From positions 1 to 17,011 of the forward strand of contig DDKG01000174.1 of NCBI GenBank assembly GCA_002339265.1: a stretch of 17,011 nt of DNA, read 5' to 3'. The notes below the pieces were generated by a model. That model did not search any database, was not told the origin of the DNA, and saw only the letters and a program-made list of their open reading frames with translations. The DNA is from Massilia sp. UBA2604. Lineage in GTDB: Bacteria > Pseudomonadota > Gammaproteobacteria > Burkholderiales > Burkholderiaceae_D. Position numbers and translations under genes: made by a program. Shown piece after piece: positions 7,087 to 15,003 of this stretch (its first letter is position 1; the number at the start of each line of letters is the position of its first letter).

Positions 7087-10041
7087 ATGACCACCTTTGC
7101 AACATTCACACCGCGGCGTACGCTGCTGGCGACCCTGATCGCCAGCCTTGCCGCCAGCGCGCCGGCCCAAGCCGCCGACGTCGTCATCAACCAGCTGTAT
7201 GCGCACTCGCACAGCACCTCGAGCAACTTCGGTCACGATTTCGTCGAGCTGTACAACCGTGGCAGTGCGCCGGTCAGCCTGGCCGGCATGCGCGTGCAAT
7301 ACCAGTCTGCCTCCGGCAGCAGCTGGAGCAGCGTCACCGCGCTGCCGTCGATCACGCTTGCTCCGGGCCAGTATTTCCTGCTGCGCGGCGCTCGCGACCA
7401 GGGACGGAACCCGATCGACAACTTCGACGTCCAGGCGCCGAGCTTCAATATGGCTGGCGCGACCGGCAAGGTCGCCATCAGCGACGGCAGCCGCATCCTC
7501 GACCTGGTCGGCTATGGCAGCGCCAACCTGTCCGAAGGCGCGCCGGCGCCGTCGCCGACGCTCGAGAATTCGCTCCAGCGCGCCGCAGCCGGCTGCCAGG
7601 ACAGCGACGACAACCGCGCCGACTTCGTGCTGGCGCCGGTCGTCGGCCCGCGCACCACCACATCGCCGCTGCAGGCTTGCGGCGACACCAGCCCGGCGCC
7701 CAGGCCGATCGTGCTGGCTTGCCCGGCAACGGTGCAGGTCGAGCAGGGCCGCAGCGGGTCGGCGCTGCTGTCGGCGATCGATGGCGACGCCATCGTCAAC
7801 CGCGCCGGCATCGTGTCGGGCGGCGTCACCGGCATCACCCTCGGCGGCTTCACGCCGGCCGCTGCGGCCGGCGGCAAGGCCGAGGCGCGCCTGGAGATCG
7901 CCGATACCCTGGCTGGCGGCCGCTATCCGGTGCAGGTCGAATTCGGCAACGACGCCGGCGAGACCGAGAGCTGCACCATCAACGTCGCCGTGGCCGGCAT
8001 CCTGACCATTCCGCAGATCCAGGGCTCGGGCGACACCAGCCCCTACGCCAACACCGTGCAGACTGCACGCGGCGTGATTACCGCCAAGGTCGACGGTGGC
8101 TTCTTCATCCAGGATCCACAGGGCGATGGCGACCCGTCGACCTCGGACGGCATCTATGTGTACGGCCTCGATACCGCACACGCCGTCGGCACCCTGGTCA
8201 GCGTGACCGGCCAGGTGGTTGAATTCCGTCCGAACGGCGCCGAGCGCACCTATACCGAATTCAAGGACGTCACCAATATCACCGCGCTGGGCGCCGGCCC
8301 GGCGATCGTGCCGACCAATATCACGCTGCCGGGCACCGACCTGGCCAGCGTGGAAGGCATGCTGGTGCGTTTCACCAACACGCTCACCATCAACGGCAAT
8401 GGGGACCTGGCCAACCGCGGCGAGCTGACCCTGTCCAACGGCCGCCGCGAGCAGCCGACCAGCCGCTACCCGCAGGGTTCGCCCGAGGCCGAAGCACTTT
8501 ATCGCGAGCACATGGCCAACCGCATCGTGCTGGACGACGGCCTGTTCCGCGCACCGGCCGCCATGCCTTACCTGGCCGAGGACGGCACGGTGCGCGCCGG
8601 CGACACGATCGATAACCTGACCGGCGTGATCGACTTCGGTTCCACCGGCGCCAGTAGCGGCGCCAGCACCGGCTTCAAGCTGCAGCCGACCGAAGCCCCG
8701 GTCATCGATCGCGCCAACGAGCGCCAGCCGGCGCCGGTGCTGCCGGAAGGCGTCAAGGTCGCGGCCGCCAACGTGTTGAACTTCTTCACCACCTTCACCA
8801 ATGGCGGCGATGCCTGGGGCAAGTCGGGCCAGGGTTGCCAGCTGGGCGCAAATACGTCCGCCGGCAATTGCCGTGGCGCCGACAACGCGGCCGAATTCAT
8901 CCGCCAGCGCGACAAGATCGTCGCTTCGCTGGCCGCGCTGAACGCCGACGTGGTCGGCCTGATGGAAATCCAGAACAATGGCGACATCGCGGCCAGATAT
9001 CTGGTCGACGAGATCAATCGCGTCACCGCGCCGGGCACCTATGCCGTGGTGCCGGCGCCGGTCGCCCTGGGCACCGATGCGATCCGCGTCGCCATGATCT
9101 ACAAGCCGTCGAAGCTGACCCTGGTGGGCCGCGCGCTGTCCGATGGGCACGAGATCAACAACCGTCCGCCGATGGCGCAGACCTTCATGGCTGCCAATGG
9201 CGGCAAGTTCTCGGTCATTGCCAACCACCTGAAATCGAAGGGTTGCGGCGGAGCCAGCGGCGGCGACGCCGACCTGGGCTACGGCCAGGGGTGCTATGAC
9301 GCCACCCGCGTCCTCCAGGCCCGGCGCCTGACCAGTTTCTTCATCCCGCAGGTGATTGCGGCGGCGAAGGATCCGGACGTGCTGGTGCTGGGTGACTTGA
9401 ATTCCTATGCCTTCGAGAGCCCGATCAATCACCTGACCGGCGCCGGCGCGATGGTCAATGTGATCGAGCAGTTCGTGCGGCCGCATGCGATGCCGTACTC
9501 CTATGTGTTCAATGGCCTGGCCGGCTCGCTCGACCACGTCCTGGCAAGCAGCTCGCTGGCGCCGCAGGTGGTGGGCGCGGCGGAGTGGCACAACAATGCC
9601 GACGAGCCGAAGGACATCGATTACAACATCGAGAACACCGGCACCGATGTGTATCGCAAGAACGCCTACCGCGCTTCGGACCACGATCCGCTGGTGGTCA
9701 GCTTGAACCTGGCCGGCTCGTCCACCGACGTCACGGCGTCGAGCAAGATCGTGATCGGCGGCTTCAGCATCAACCGCGCGACGGGCAAGACTACCGGCAA
9801 TGTCACCGTCACCAATACGAGCGACCAGACCCTGAGCGGCCCTTTGCACCTGGTGCTGCAGGGCCTGCCAAGCGGCGTCACGCTCGACCAGCCGTCCGGC
9901 ATGCACGCGGGCGCGCCATACCTCACCCTGCCGCAAGCGAACATCGCCCCGGGCGCCACGGTCACCGTCGCCACCTCGTTCACGAATGGCGCCAAGCGCA
10001 ACTTCATCTACACGCCGCAGCTGGTCTCCGGCTCGTTCTAA
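7087..10041 (+). CDS. ExeM/NucH family secreted endonuclease with lamin-tail domain
   Basis: The start at 7087 gives a 984-residue protein with a clean signal peptide (RRTLLATLIASLAASAPAQA, cut near 29-30) and a GGGGA ribosome binding site at 7078-7082. The frame open from 7006 would put 27 extra residues before it. A lamin-tail-like domain follows (about 31-150; VVINQLYAHS, DFVELYNRGSAPVSLAGM). Next come a linker, an OB-like segment (about 325-400; ARGVITAKVDGGFFIQDP), and an endonuclease/exonuclease/phosphatase domain (about 555-877). Its active-site residues are all visible: ANVLN (561-565), Glu627 in LMEIQN, His714 in ANHLKS, Asp770/Asn772 in GDLNS, Asp816-His817 in SLDH, and SDHDP (864-868). 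Relatives are extracellular DNases that digest DNA for nutrition or biofilm remodelling. The last hundred or so residues form an extra beta-rich domain (GNVTVTNTSDQTL). It has no PEP-CTERM anchor, so release by type II secretion is likely. Confidence 0.93.
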   Translation: MTTFATFTPRRTLLATLIASLAASAPAQAADVVINQLYAHSHSTSSNFGHDFVELYNRGSAPVSLAGMRVQYQSASGSSWSSVTALPSITLAPGQYFLLRGARDQGRNPIDNFDVQAPSFNMAGATGKVAISDGSRILDLVGYGSANLSEGAPAPSPTLENSLQRAAAGCQDSDDNRADFVLAPVVGPRTTTSPLQACGDTSPAPRPIVLACPATVQVEQGRSGSALLSAIDGDAIVNRAGIVSGGVTGITLGGFTPAAAAGGKAEARLEIADTLAGGRYPVQVEFGNDAGETESCTINVAVAGILTIPQIQGSGDTSPYANTVQTARGVITAKVDGGFFIQDPQGDGDPSTSDGIYVYGLDTAHAVGTLVSVTGQVVEFRPNGAERTYTEFKDVTNITALGAGPAIVPTNITLPGTDLASVEGMLVRFTNTLTINGNGDLANRGELTLSNGRREQPTSRYPQGSPEAEALYREHMANRIVLDDGLFRAPAAMPYLAEDGTVRAGDTIDNLTGVIDFGSTGASSGASTGFKLQPTEAPVIDRANERQPAPVLPEGVKVAAANVLNFFTTFTNGGDAWGKSGQGCQLGANTSAGNCRGADNAAEFIRQRDKIVASLAALNADVVGLMEIQNNGDIAARYLVDEINRVTAPGTYAVVPAPVALGTDAIRVAMIYKPSKLTLVGRALSDGHEINNRPPMAQTFMAANGGKFSVIANHLKSKGCGGASGGDADLGYGQGCYDATRVLQARRLTSFFIPQVIAAAKDPDVLVLGDLNSYAFESPINHLTGAGAMVNVIEQFVRPHAMPYSYVFNGLAGSLDHVLASSSLAPQVVGAAEWHNNADEPKDIDYNIENTGTDVYRKNAYRASDHDPLVVSLNLAGSSTDVTASSKIVIGGFSINRATGKTTGNVTVTNTSDQTLSGPLHLVLQGLPSGVTLDQPSGMHAGAPYLTLPQANIAPGATVTVATSFTNGAKRNFIYTPQLVSGSF

Positions 10042-10052
10042 AGGAAAACATC

Positions 10053-10649
10053 ATGTCGCGTTTCACCTCTCTGTTGTTCCGCACCTTGCTGGCGCTGTCG
10101 ATCGCGATCGGCGCCCCGGCGGCCCTGGCCGGTCCGATGTACCGGGTCTCGCTCGACACGTCGGCCCTGGCCGGCACGGTCGGCTATCTCGACCTGGGCC
10201 TGAATGGTCCGCTCGATGCGGCGCCAACGGTGGCCCGCGTCAGCAACTTCAGCGGCGCCTTCCTGGACGGCGGCGTGTTGGCGCCGTCGGGCGACGTCAG
10301 CGGCGATGTCGTGAACGGCGTCGTCCTGCGCAATGGACCGGAGTTGAATTTCTTTGACCAGTTGGTCACGTTCGGCGGCCTGTTCAGCTTCGACGTCGGC
10401 TTCGAGCTGGGTGGCGGCGATCACGGCGCCGTGTTCAGCGTCGCCTTCATCGACGAAGCCTTCAATTACCTGGGCGCGGACGGTAATGTGATCGAACTGA
10501 ACCTGGTGGCCGGCCAGCCGGTCGAGCGGCAGCTGGTGGACGGGGCGTTTGCCAGTGTCGCCGAGGTGCCGGAGCCGGGCGCCTGGCTGCTGGTGGCGAG
10601 CGGCCTGTTCCTGCTGGCTACGACGCGCCGCCTGCGGCAGGGGCGCTGA
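10053..10649 (+). CDS. Small PEP-CTERM sorting-domain protein (resembles NF038129-type)
   Basis: This 198-residue exported protein has a signal peptide at residues 1-26 (FRTLLALSIAIGAPAALA). A mature domain of about 145 residues begins YRVSLDTSALAGTVGYLDLG. A PEP-CTERM signal closes it: EVPEPGAW at 171-178, a hydrophobic segment at 178-190, then TRRLRQGR. The VSLDTSALAG...LDLGLNG opening resembles a PEP-CTERM family I recall as NF038129, which has no known function; this is from memory. The start has a good AAGGA sequence (10041-10045 region) eight bases ahead. The gap to the nuclease stop is 11 bases, with no terminator, so the two genes form an operon. Exosortase should cleave the tail after transport across the inner membrane, placing the protein at the outer surface or in the EPS. 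There are no cysteines and no catalytic motif. A structural or adhesive role is possible but not shown. Confidence 0.85.
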   Translation: MSRFTSLLFRTLLALSIAIGAPAALAGPMYRVSLDTSALAGTVGYLDLGLNGPLDAAPTVARVSNFSGAFLDGGVLAPSGDVSGDVVNGVVLRNGPELNFFDQLVTFGGLFSFDVGFELGGGDHGAVFSVAFIDEAFNYLGADGNVIELNLVAGQPVERQLVDGAFASVAEVPEPGAWLLVASGLFLLATTRRLRQGR

Positions 10650-10664
10650 CGTTGGAATCCGGAT

Positions 10665-11003
10665 TCAGGTTTGGGGCAGGCTGGCTTCGAGCGCTGCGCG
10701 GCGCTGGGCATCGAGGCGCCAGGCTTCGGCATTGCCGTCGATGATGCGCAGGCCGGCGCAGCCTTCGGCGGCGCAGTCGGGCGCCGGCATTGTGGCGGAG
10801 GCGACGGTGACAGCGGCAGGGTTGCCGGCAAGCGGGACCTCTTCCGCCGCAGCCGGCGCCGCGATCGTCGTCGCTTGCGGTGCAGCGCTGCCGACCGTGG
10901 TGGCCGCCGCCGTTTGCACGGAGGTGTCGATGTCGTACTGGCCGCCGCAGGCTGCCAGGGAGAACGTGAGGAGGAGGGCGGAGATGGTGCGCAGGATGGT
11001 CAT
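10665..11003 (-). CDS. Putative small lipoprotein, function unknown
   Basis: This is a 112-residue protein. The N-terminus is a lipoprotein signal peptide with a standard lipobox, LAAC, placing the lipidated Cys at residue 19, followed by GG. The middle is low-complexity Ala/Thr/Pro sequence typical of a flexible tether. A compact C-terminal part contains a close Cys pair (DCAAEGC) and GLRIIDGNAEAWRLDAQRR. No known domain is recognised. A disulfide between the two Cys would suit a periplasmic location. The gene converges on the PEP-CTERM gene, with only 15 bases between the stops and no obvious terminator; a 12-base palindrome (10655-10666) spans the junction. The ribosome binding site is weak. 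It could be tethered to either membrane; Gly at +2 does not indicate inner-membrane retention. Confidence 0.7.
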   Translation of the reverse strand: MTILRTISALLLTFSLAACGGQYDIDTSVQTAAATTVGSAAPQATTIAAPAAAEEVPLAGNPAAVTVASATMPAPDCAAEGCAGLRIIDGNAEAWRLDAQRRAALEASLPQT

Positions 11004-11038
11004 TTGTGAACTCGAACAAGCTCGTCTGTAACAACGCT

Positions 11039-11069
11039 ATTGTAGTGAGTAAATTTTTCCTACGCTCAA
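11039..11069 (-). promoter_or_regulatory. Candidate sigma-70 promoter for the minus-strand lipoprotein
   Basis: Read on the minus strand, TTGAGC (11069-11064) and TACAAT (11044-11039) resemble -35 and -10 boxes. The -10 matches five of six consensus bases. The 19-base spacer is longer than the ideal 17, which weakens the call. Transcription would start about 30 bases before the start codon, a normal leader length. Confidence 0.35.
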
Positions 11070-11240
11070 TTTTTTAGATTAGTGAACGCTTAAGTTGGGC
11101 TGGGATCAATATGGAATACGCGACGTTTACGACTTTTTCCTGCAAATGAGAAATATATCCATGCGGAAATAGATCGTGCGTCAGGAGAAATATTTGGCCG
11201 TAGCGCGCCGTTCCGTAACACCGGCGCGACAAGCGCAAGG

Positions 11241-11281
11241 TCACATTTGGTAACAGTTGGTCAATGTGATCCGCTTGACCA
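11241..11281. repeat. Two overlapping inverted repeats upstream of the Cys-rich lipoprotein
   Basis: TCACATT (11241-11247) pairs with AATGTGA (11263-11269). TGGTCAA (11258-11264) pairs with TTGACCA (11275-11281). The two stems share bases and cannot form together. They lie 29-69 bases before ATG 11310, where an operator or an RNA switch would be expected. The protein that might bind is not known. Confidence 0.4.
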
Positions 11282-11309
11282 TCGTTCCGGTGCGGGCGAA
11301 GATGGCGGC

Positions 11310-11729
11310 ATGAAAAAACTCATCCTCATCCTCCTGTTCGGCGCGACCGCCGCCTGCACCACCCAGGCCCATGATCCGGTCCAGCCGCCCGTCAAGGAAG
11401 GGGCGCCGCCCGTCGTGGCGCTCCAGCCCGGCGCCACCGTGTCCGAGATCAAGCGCCTGATCGGCTCGCCCGCCTGCAGCGATAACGCGCAATGCCGCTC
11501 GCTGCCGGTCGGCGCGCTGGCCTGCGGCGGCCCGCAGGAATACCTGCCGTACTCGACCGCGAAGACCGACGAAAAGGCCTTGCTGGCCCTGGCCGAGCGT
11601 TCCAAGACCGAGCGCCAGGCCGAGATCCAGCGTACCGGTGAAATGTCGATCTGCATCCACCGTCCAGATCCGGGCGCGGTCTGCGTGGCTGGCGCCTGTC
11701 AGCTGGGTTCGGTTTCGCCGGCAGCCTGA
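11310..11729 (+). CDS. Cysteine-rich putative lipoprotein, function unknown
   Basis: This 139-residue protein starts at ATG 11310. The start is chosen because MKKLILILLFGATAAC makes a lipoprotein signal with lipidated Cys16; the frame open from 11247 would bury it. The lipobox TAAC is imperfect, with Thr at -3. The mature part has six further cysteines: GSPACSDNAQC, ALACGGP, SICIH, and GAVCVAGAC. They are spaced as if forming three disulfides, which fits a folded periplasmic or outer-membrane domain. The motif ACGGPQEYLPYS looks conserved, but I cannot name the family. No catalytic motif is evident. A clear Shine-Dalgarno is lacking. The gene is single, with its own upstream region and a terminator starting about 20 bases after the stop. 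The function could be envelope-related or inhibitory; there is no evidence either way. Confidence 0.75.
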   Translation: MKKLILILLFGATAACTTQAHDPVQPPVKEGAPPVVALQPGATVSEIKRLIGSPACSDNAQCRSLPVGALACGGPQEYLPYSTAKTDEKALLALAERSKTERQAEIQRTGEMSICIHRPDPGAVCVAGACQLGSVSPAA

Positions 11730-11747
11730 TTCCTTTTCTGGCTTGTT

Positions 11748-11782
11748 AAAAAAAAGCGCGCCATCGGCGCGCTTTGCGTTTT
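11748..11782. terminator. Bidirectional intrinsic terminator
   Basis: AAAGCGCGCC (11753-11762), loop ATC, and GGCGCGCTTT (11766-11775) form a perfect 10-base-pair stem. Eight A bases at 11748-11755 give a T-run on the minus strand, a strong stop for the protease operon. On the plus strand, CTTT then GCGTTTT follows, an adequate stop for the lipoprotein gene. Its place between converging genes fits both uses. Confidence 0.9.
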
Positions 11783-11784
11783 CG

Positions 11785-11802
11785 GCGGGGCCGAAGCCCC
11801 GC
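11785..11802 (-). terminator. Second hairpin with UUCG tetraloop, after the protease gene
   Basis: On the minus strand GCGGGGC-TTCG-GCCCCGC is a 7-base-pair stem closed by a UUCG loop, an exceptionally stable RNA tetraloop. It lies 12 bases after the protease stop and just before the main terminator. It probably protects the transcript end or helps termination. It has no T-run of its own. Confidence 0.65.
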
Positions 11803-11814
11803 ATCTTTCGGAGA

Positions 11815-14800
11815 TCAGAGGCGTGGATCCTGCGCCTTGACCCGTTGCGGACGTTCGGCCTTCGGCAGCGGCTCGTTGGTCTCCACCTGCAGCACGGTGG
11901 TCGAGCCGACTGCGCCGGTGTTGTCCAGCAGGCGCACGCCGCCCAGGAAGCGCTTGCCGGCCGGTAGGCCCGACCAGCTCACCGCCACCGTCGCCTTGCC
12001 GCCGGCATACACGGTGGCCGGCACCAGGGCGCGCAGGTTGCCGCCCTTGTCGCTGGTGTTGACGACGACCGAGTGCAGTCCGTAGGTGGTCGAGCCGCCG
12101 CTGGCGGTTTCATAGGCCAGCGTGCACAGGCGATAGTTGCCTGCCGGTGGGGCCGCCAGTGCGATCGTCTCGTCCGAGCCGAAGGTGGCCGAGTAGGCGA
12201 CCAGCTGGTTGGCCGAATTGAGCAGCAGCAGGTCGAGGTCGTCGCCACCCTGGGCGCCGGTGTCGCGGTCGAACAGCTCGAACTGGGCCGCCACGGTGTC
12301 CGCGGTGAACGTCACCGGGACCACGCGGGCGCCGTACAGGCCGCGGGCGCAGGCATCGGTCATCGCGGCCAGCGATTCGATGCTGCCGGCAGGCGCCGCC
12401 GAGATCGAATTGGCGGTGCGCACGATTTCCTTGAGGCCACCCGTCACGGCGCTGATCTTGCCGGCCACGCCCGTGCTGATGCTCATCGCCTTGCTGCCGC
12501 TGGCGCGGTCGCTGGAGATGAAGGTCGGTGCGATGACCGAGCGGCCCGAACGCGCGATGACCGGGCTGCGCACGGTATGGCCGCCGCCGGTCCAGGTCAG
12601 CGTGCCGTACTGCCACGCGTTCTCCGGTGCGCCGTTGCGGGTCAGGGTCACCGTGAACGGCCTGGTCTGGCCCGGCTCGATCGACAGCGTCGCCGGCGAC
12701 ACCACCGCGGTATAGCCCGGCACCGAGATTTGCGAGGTGAAGCTCGAGGCGGTGGTGCTGACGTTGGTCACCGAGCGGTTGATCGTCACCGAGCCGAGCA
12801 CGTTGCCGACCGCGATCGAGGCCAGGTTCAGGTCATAGCCGGGGATCTGGCCGCCCGCGCACTGGCCCGCAACGCCGGCGCCGCACAGGTATTTGCGGTA
12901 GTCGGCTTCGCCGATGTCGTACACCAGGCCAGGGTCGAGGGCGGCGGTCGGGTTGACGTGGCCGGCGCCCTGGGCGAACGGCAGGATGCCGCGCAGGTCG
13001 CCCTGCTGGGCATCCGGGAAGGTGTCGGTGGCGGTGGTCATCAGCGCCGACTTGATCATCGCCGGCGTCCAGCTCGGGTGCTTCTGGCGCAGCAGGGCGG
13101 AGAGGCCGGCCACGTGCGGGGCCGACATCGAGGTGCCCTGCATGGACACGAACTCGACCGGCGGCACCAGGGTGCCGTTGACGATGTCGTCATGCTGCTC
13201 CTGGGTCAGGCCCGGCGTGCCGCCGGCGATGATGTCCACGCCCGGCGCGGTGACGTCCGGCTTGAGCACATTCGGGTCGGCGCGGTTCGGGCCGCGCGAC
13301 GAGAAGGCGGCCATGATCGGCGCGTTCAGGGCCGACGCCCCGACCACGAACTTGCTGATCGCGGCGGTGGCGTTGGCGGCGCTGGCCGCCGCATAGCTGC
13401 GGATGCGCTGGCCGTCGGCCGCGGTGACGTGGACCGACGGCACCGAGTGCATGTCGGCCACCAGCCCGGCGCCATTGTCGACCTGGATCATGCCGACGCC
13501 GCCGGCTTCGCGCACCGCGCGGCTCTTGTCGACGCGGTCGTTCTCGCCGCGGTTGCAGATCACGACCTTGCCGGCCACCTTGGCCGGGTCGAGCAGGGCC
13601 TGGCCGCCATTGAATGAGGCGCTGTAGCAGAAGGCGAGGCGGGCGGCATTGGCGCCGGACAGGCCGACGGTCGAGGCGTCGACCAGCTCTTCGGCCGGCA
13701 GCGGCTCGGTATTCATCGAGGCGCCGGTGTAGCGCTGGCCGTTGCCCAGGGTGACGGTGGCCTGGAACTCGCGGTTGTGGGTCGAGGCGCCGACCGTGGT
13801 GTGCCATGGACTGATGTGGGCCACCTGGTTGCCCGGGCCGTCGTTGCCGGCCGAGGCCACGGCCACGACGCCGGCATTGGCGGCGCCGAAGAAGGCCTGC
13901 TCGACCGGATCGGTGAGGCTGGTGCCGCCGCTGATCGAGAAGTTAATCACGTGTACGCCGTCGGCAACGGCTTTTTCGATGGCGGCCACGCTGTCGCCGA
14001 CGTAGCAGCTGTTGCGGCGGCCGATGGTCACGCTCGGGTCGACGTAGGTCCAGCAGACCTTGTACGAGGCGAGGCGCGCGCGCGGGGCCACGCCCGACAT
14101 CTCGCCGATGTCGACGCCGGCCATGGTCACGTCGACGCCGTAGTTGCCGCCGGCGGTGGTCGAGGTGTGGGTGCCGTGGCTGCCTTCGCCGACGTCGCCG
14201 CCGAGCGAATCGCGCGGCGAGGAGCGGAATTCGCTCCAGTGGGTCTCGCGACCGACGCTCAGGTAGGTGTCGTCGAAGTATTGCGCGCCGATCAGCTTGT
14301 TGTTGCAGTGGGCGGTGGTGAAGCCTTCGCCGGTCTGGCAGTCGCCCTGCCAGCGCGACGGCGGCGCCGAATAGGCCAGGCTGCCGCTGTTGTCGTGGGT
14401 CGGCTTGCCGTCGGCGTCCACGCGGTCGGCGTAGGACAGGTGTTCGGGCCAGATGCCGCCGTCGACGATGCCGATGATGACGTCTTCGCCGGCCTCGGTC
14501 ACGCCGCCGAGCTTGGACCAGGCGCCGTTGGGGCCGGTCAGCTTGAGGAAGTCGCGGGTGGAGACGGTGGTCAGCTCGCGCGGGACGTCGGGCGTCACGG
14601 CCAGCACGTCGCTGCGGCCGATCAGGGCGCGTACCTCGGCGTCGGTCAGCATGGCCGAGAAGCCGTTCAGCACGACCTTGTAGTCGTGCACCAGTGGCGC
14701 GTTGCCGATGGCGGCGCGCACGGCCGCCTTTTTCTGGGCCAGGTAGCCGCTGTACAGCTGGACGCTGGCGCTGTTCAGGTTCAGGCGCTGGCCGGGGCGC

Positions 14801-14958
14801 GGCTGGGTGGCGGCCATGCCGTTGACGCCGCCGTCATAGGAGGCGATCGGCTTGTCGGCCAGTTGCACGACGTAGGGGCGGCGTTCGGCGGCCTGGGCTG
14901 ACATGGTCAGGCCGGCCAGGGCGAACAGGATTGCTGCGGAAATTGGGCGGAGTTTCAT
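11815..14958 (-). CDS. Subtilisin-like S8 family serine protease with PA domain, secreted
   Basis: This is a 1047-residue preproprotein. The signal peptide is at residues 1-24 (ISAAILFALAGLTMSAQA). An I9-type inhibitor propeptide follows (about 28-130; YVVQLADKP...NGFSAMLTDAEV). The catalytic triad is complete: Asp166 in IIGIVDGGIWPEH, His261 in GSHGTHTS, and Ser610 in QGTSMSAPHVAG. The oxyanion Asn372 is in ASAGNDG. A protease-associated (PA) domain is inserted between His and Ser (about 405-535; VAGKVVICNRG). After the catalytic domain, a fibronectin-like segment (TVTLTRNGAPENAW) recalls plant cucumisin-type subtilases. A C-terminal beta domain around 870-975 (DDLDLLLLNSANQLVAYSAT...GNYRLC) resembles bacterial pre-peptidase C-terminal domains. 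It lacks a PEP-CTERM tail and so is probably released. AAGGA lies 9 bases before the ATG. It follows a PEP-CTERM gene by 45 bases in a likely operon. Confidence 0.95.
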   Translation of the reverse strand: MKLRPISAAILFALAGLTMSAQAAERRPYVVQLADKPIASYDGGVNGMAATQPRPGQRLNLNSASVQLYSGYLAQKKAAVRAAIGNAPLVHDYKVVLNGFSAMLTDAEVRALIGRSDVLAVTPDVPRELTTVSTRDFLKLTGPNGAWSKLGGVTEAGEDVIIGIVDGGIWPEHLSYADRVDADGKPTHDNSGSLAYSAPPSRWQGDCQTGEGFTTAHCNNKLIGAQYFDDTYLSVGRETHWSEFRSSPRDSLGGDVGEGSHGTHTSTTAGGNYGVDVTMAGVDIGEMSGVAPRARLASYKVCWTYVDPSVTIGRRNSCYVGDSVAAIEKAVADGVHVINFSISGGTSLTDPVEQAFFGAANAGVVAVASAGNDGPGNQVAHISPWHTTVGASTHNREFQATVTLGNGQRYTGASMNTEPLPAEELVDASTVGLSGANAARLAFCYSASFNGGQALLDPAKVAGKVVICNRGENDRVDKSRAVREAGGVGMIQVDNGAGLVADMHSVPSVHVTAADGQRIRSYAAASAANATAAISKFVVGASALNAPIMAAFSSRGPNRADPNVLKPDVTAPGVDIIAGGTPGLTQEQHDDIVNGTLVPPVEFVSMQGTSMSAPHVAGLSALLRQKHPSWTPAMIKSALMTTATDTFPDAQQGDLRGILPFAQGAGHVNPTAALDPGLVYDIGEADYRKYLCGAGVAGQCAGGQIPGYDLNLASIAVGNVLGSVTINRSVTNVSTTASSFTSQISVPGYTAVVSPATLSIEPGQTRPFTVTLTRNGAPENAWQYGTLTWTGGGHTVRSPVIARSGRSVIAPTFISSDRASGSKAMSISTGVAGKISAVTGGLKEIVRTANSISAAPAGSIESLAAMTDACARGLYGARVVPVTFTADTVAAQFELFDRDTGAQGGDDLDLLLLNSANQLVAYSATFGSDETIALAAPPAGNYRLCTLAYETASGGSTTYGLHSVVVNTSDKGGNLRALVPATVYAGGKATVAVSWSGLPAGKRFLGGVRLLDNTGAVGSTTVLQVETNEPLPKAERPQRVKAQDPRL

Positions 14959-15003
14959 GGATGCGTGTCCTTGGGTTCAGCGGGGTTCGGCTGTGTTGGG
15001 TGC

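Larger units (their letters stand above)
11004..11309. other. Divergent promoter region between two small lipoprotein genes
   Basis: This 306-base gap between divergent genes is AT-richer than its surroundings, especially 11035-11180. The side near 11039-11069 holds a candidate promoter for the minus-strand gene. The side near the plus-strand gene holds two interlocking inverted repeats (11241-11281). No open frame of convincing quality or RNA gene was seen. Confidence 0.5.

Noticed and set aside
7039..9936. 965-codon open frame on the minus strand opposite the nuclease gene
   Set aside because: Its translation is low-complexity, rich in Arg, Ala, His, Val and Asp, with no motifs. The plus-strand frame encodes a complete nuclease with signal peptide and active site. 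Long antisense frames are expected in GC-rich genes.
12073..13617. 514-codon plus-strand frame opposite the protease gene
   Set aside because: It is an Arg/Gly/Ala/Val/His-rich shadow of the S8 protease, with no ribosome binding site or recognisable domain.
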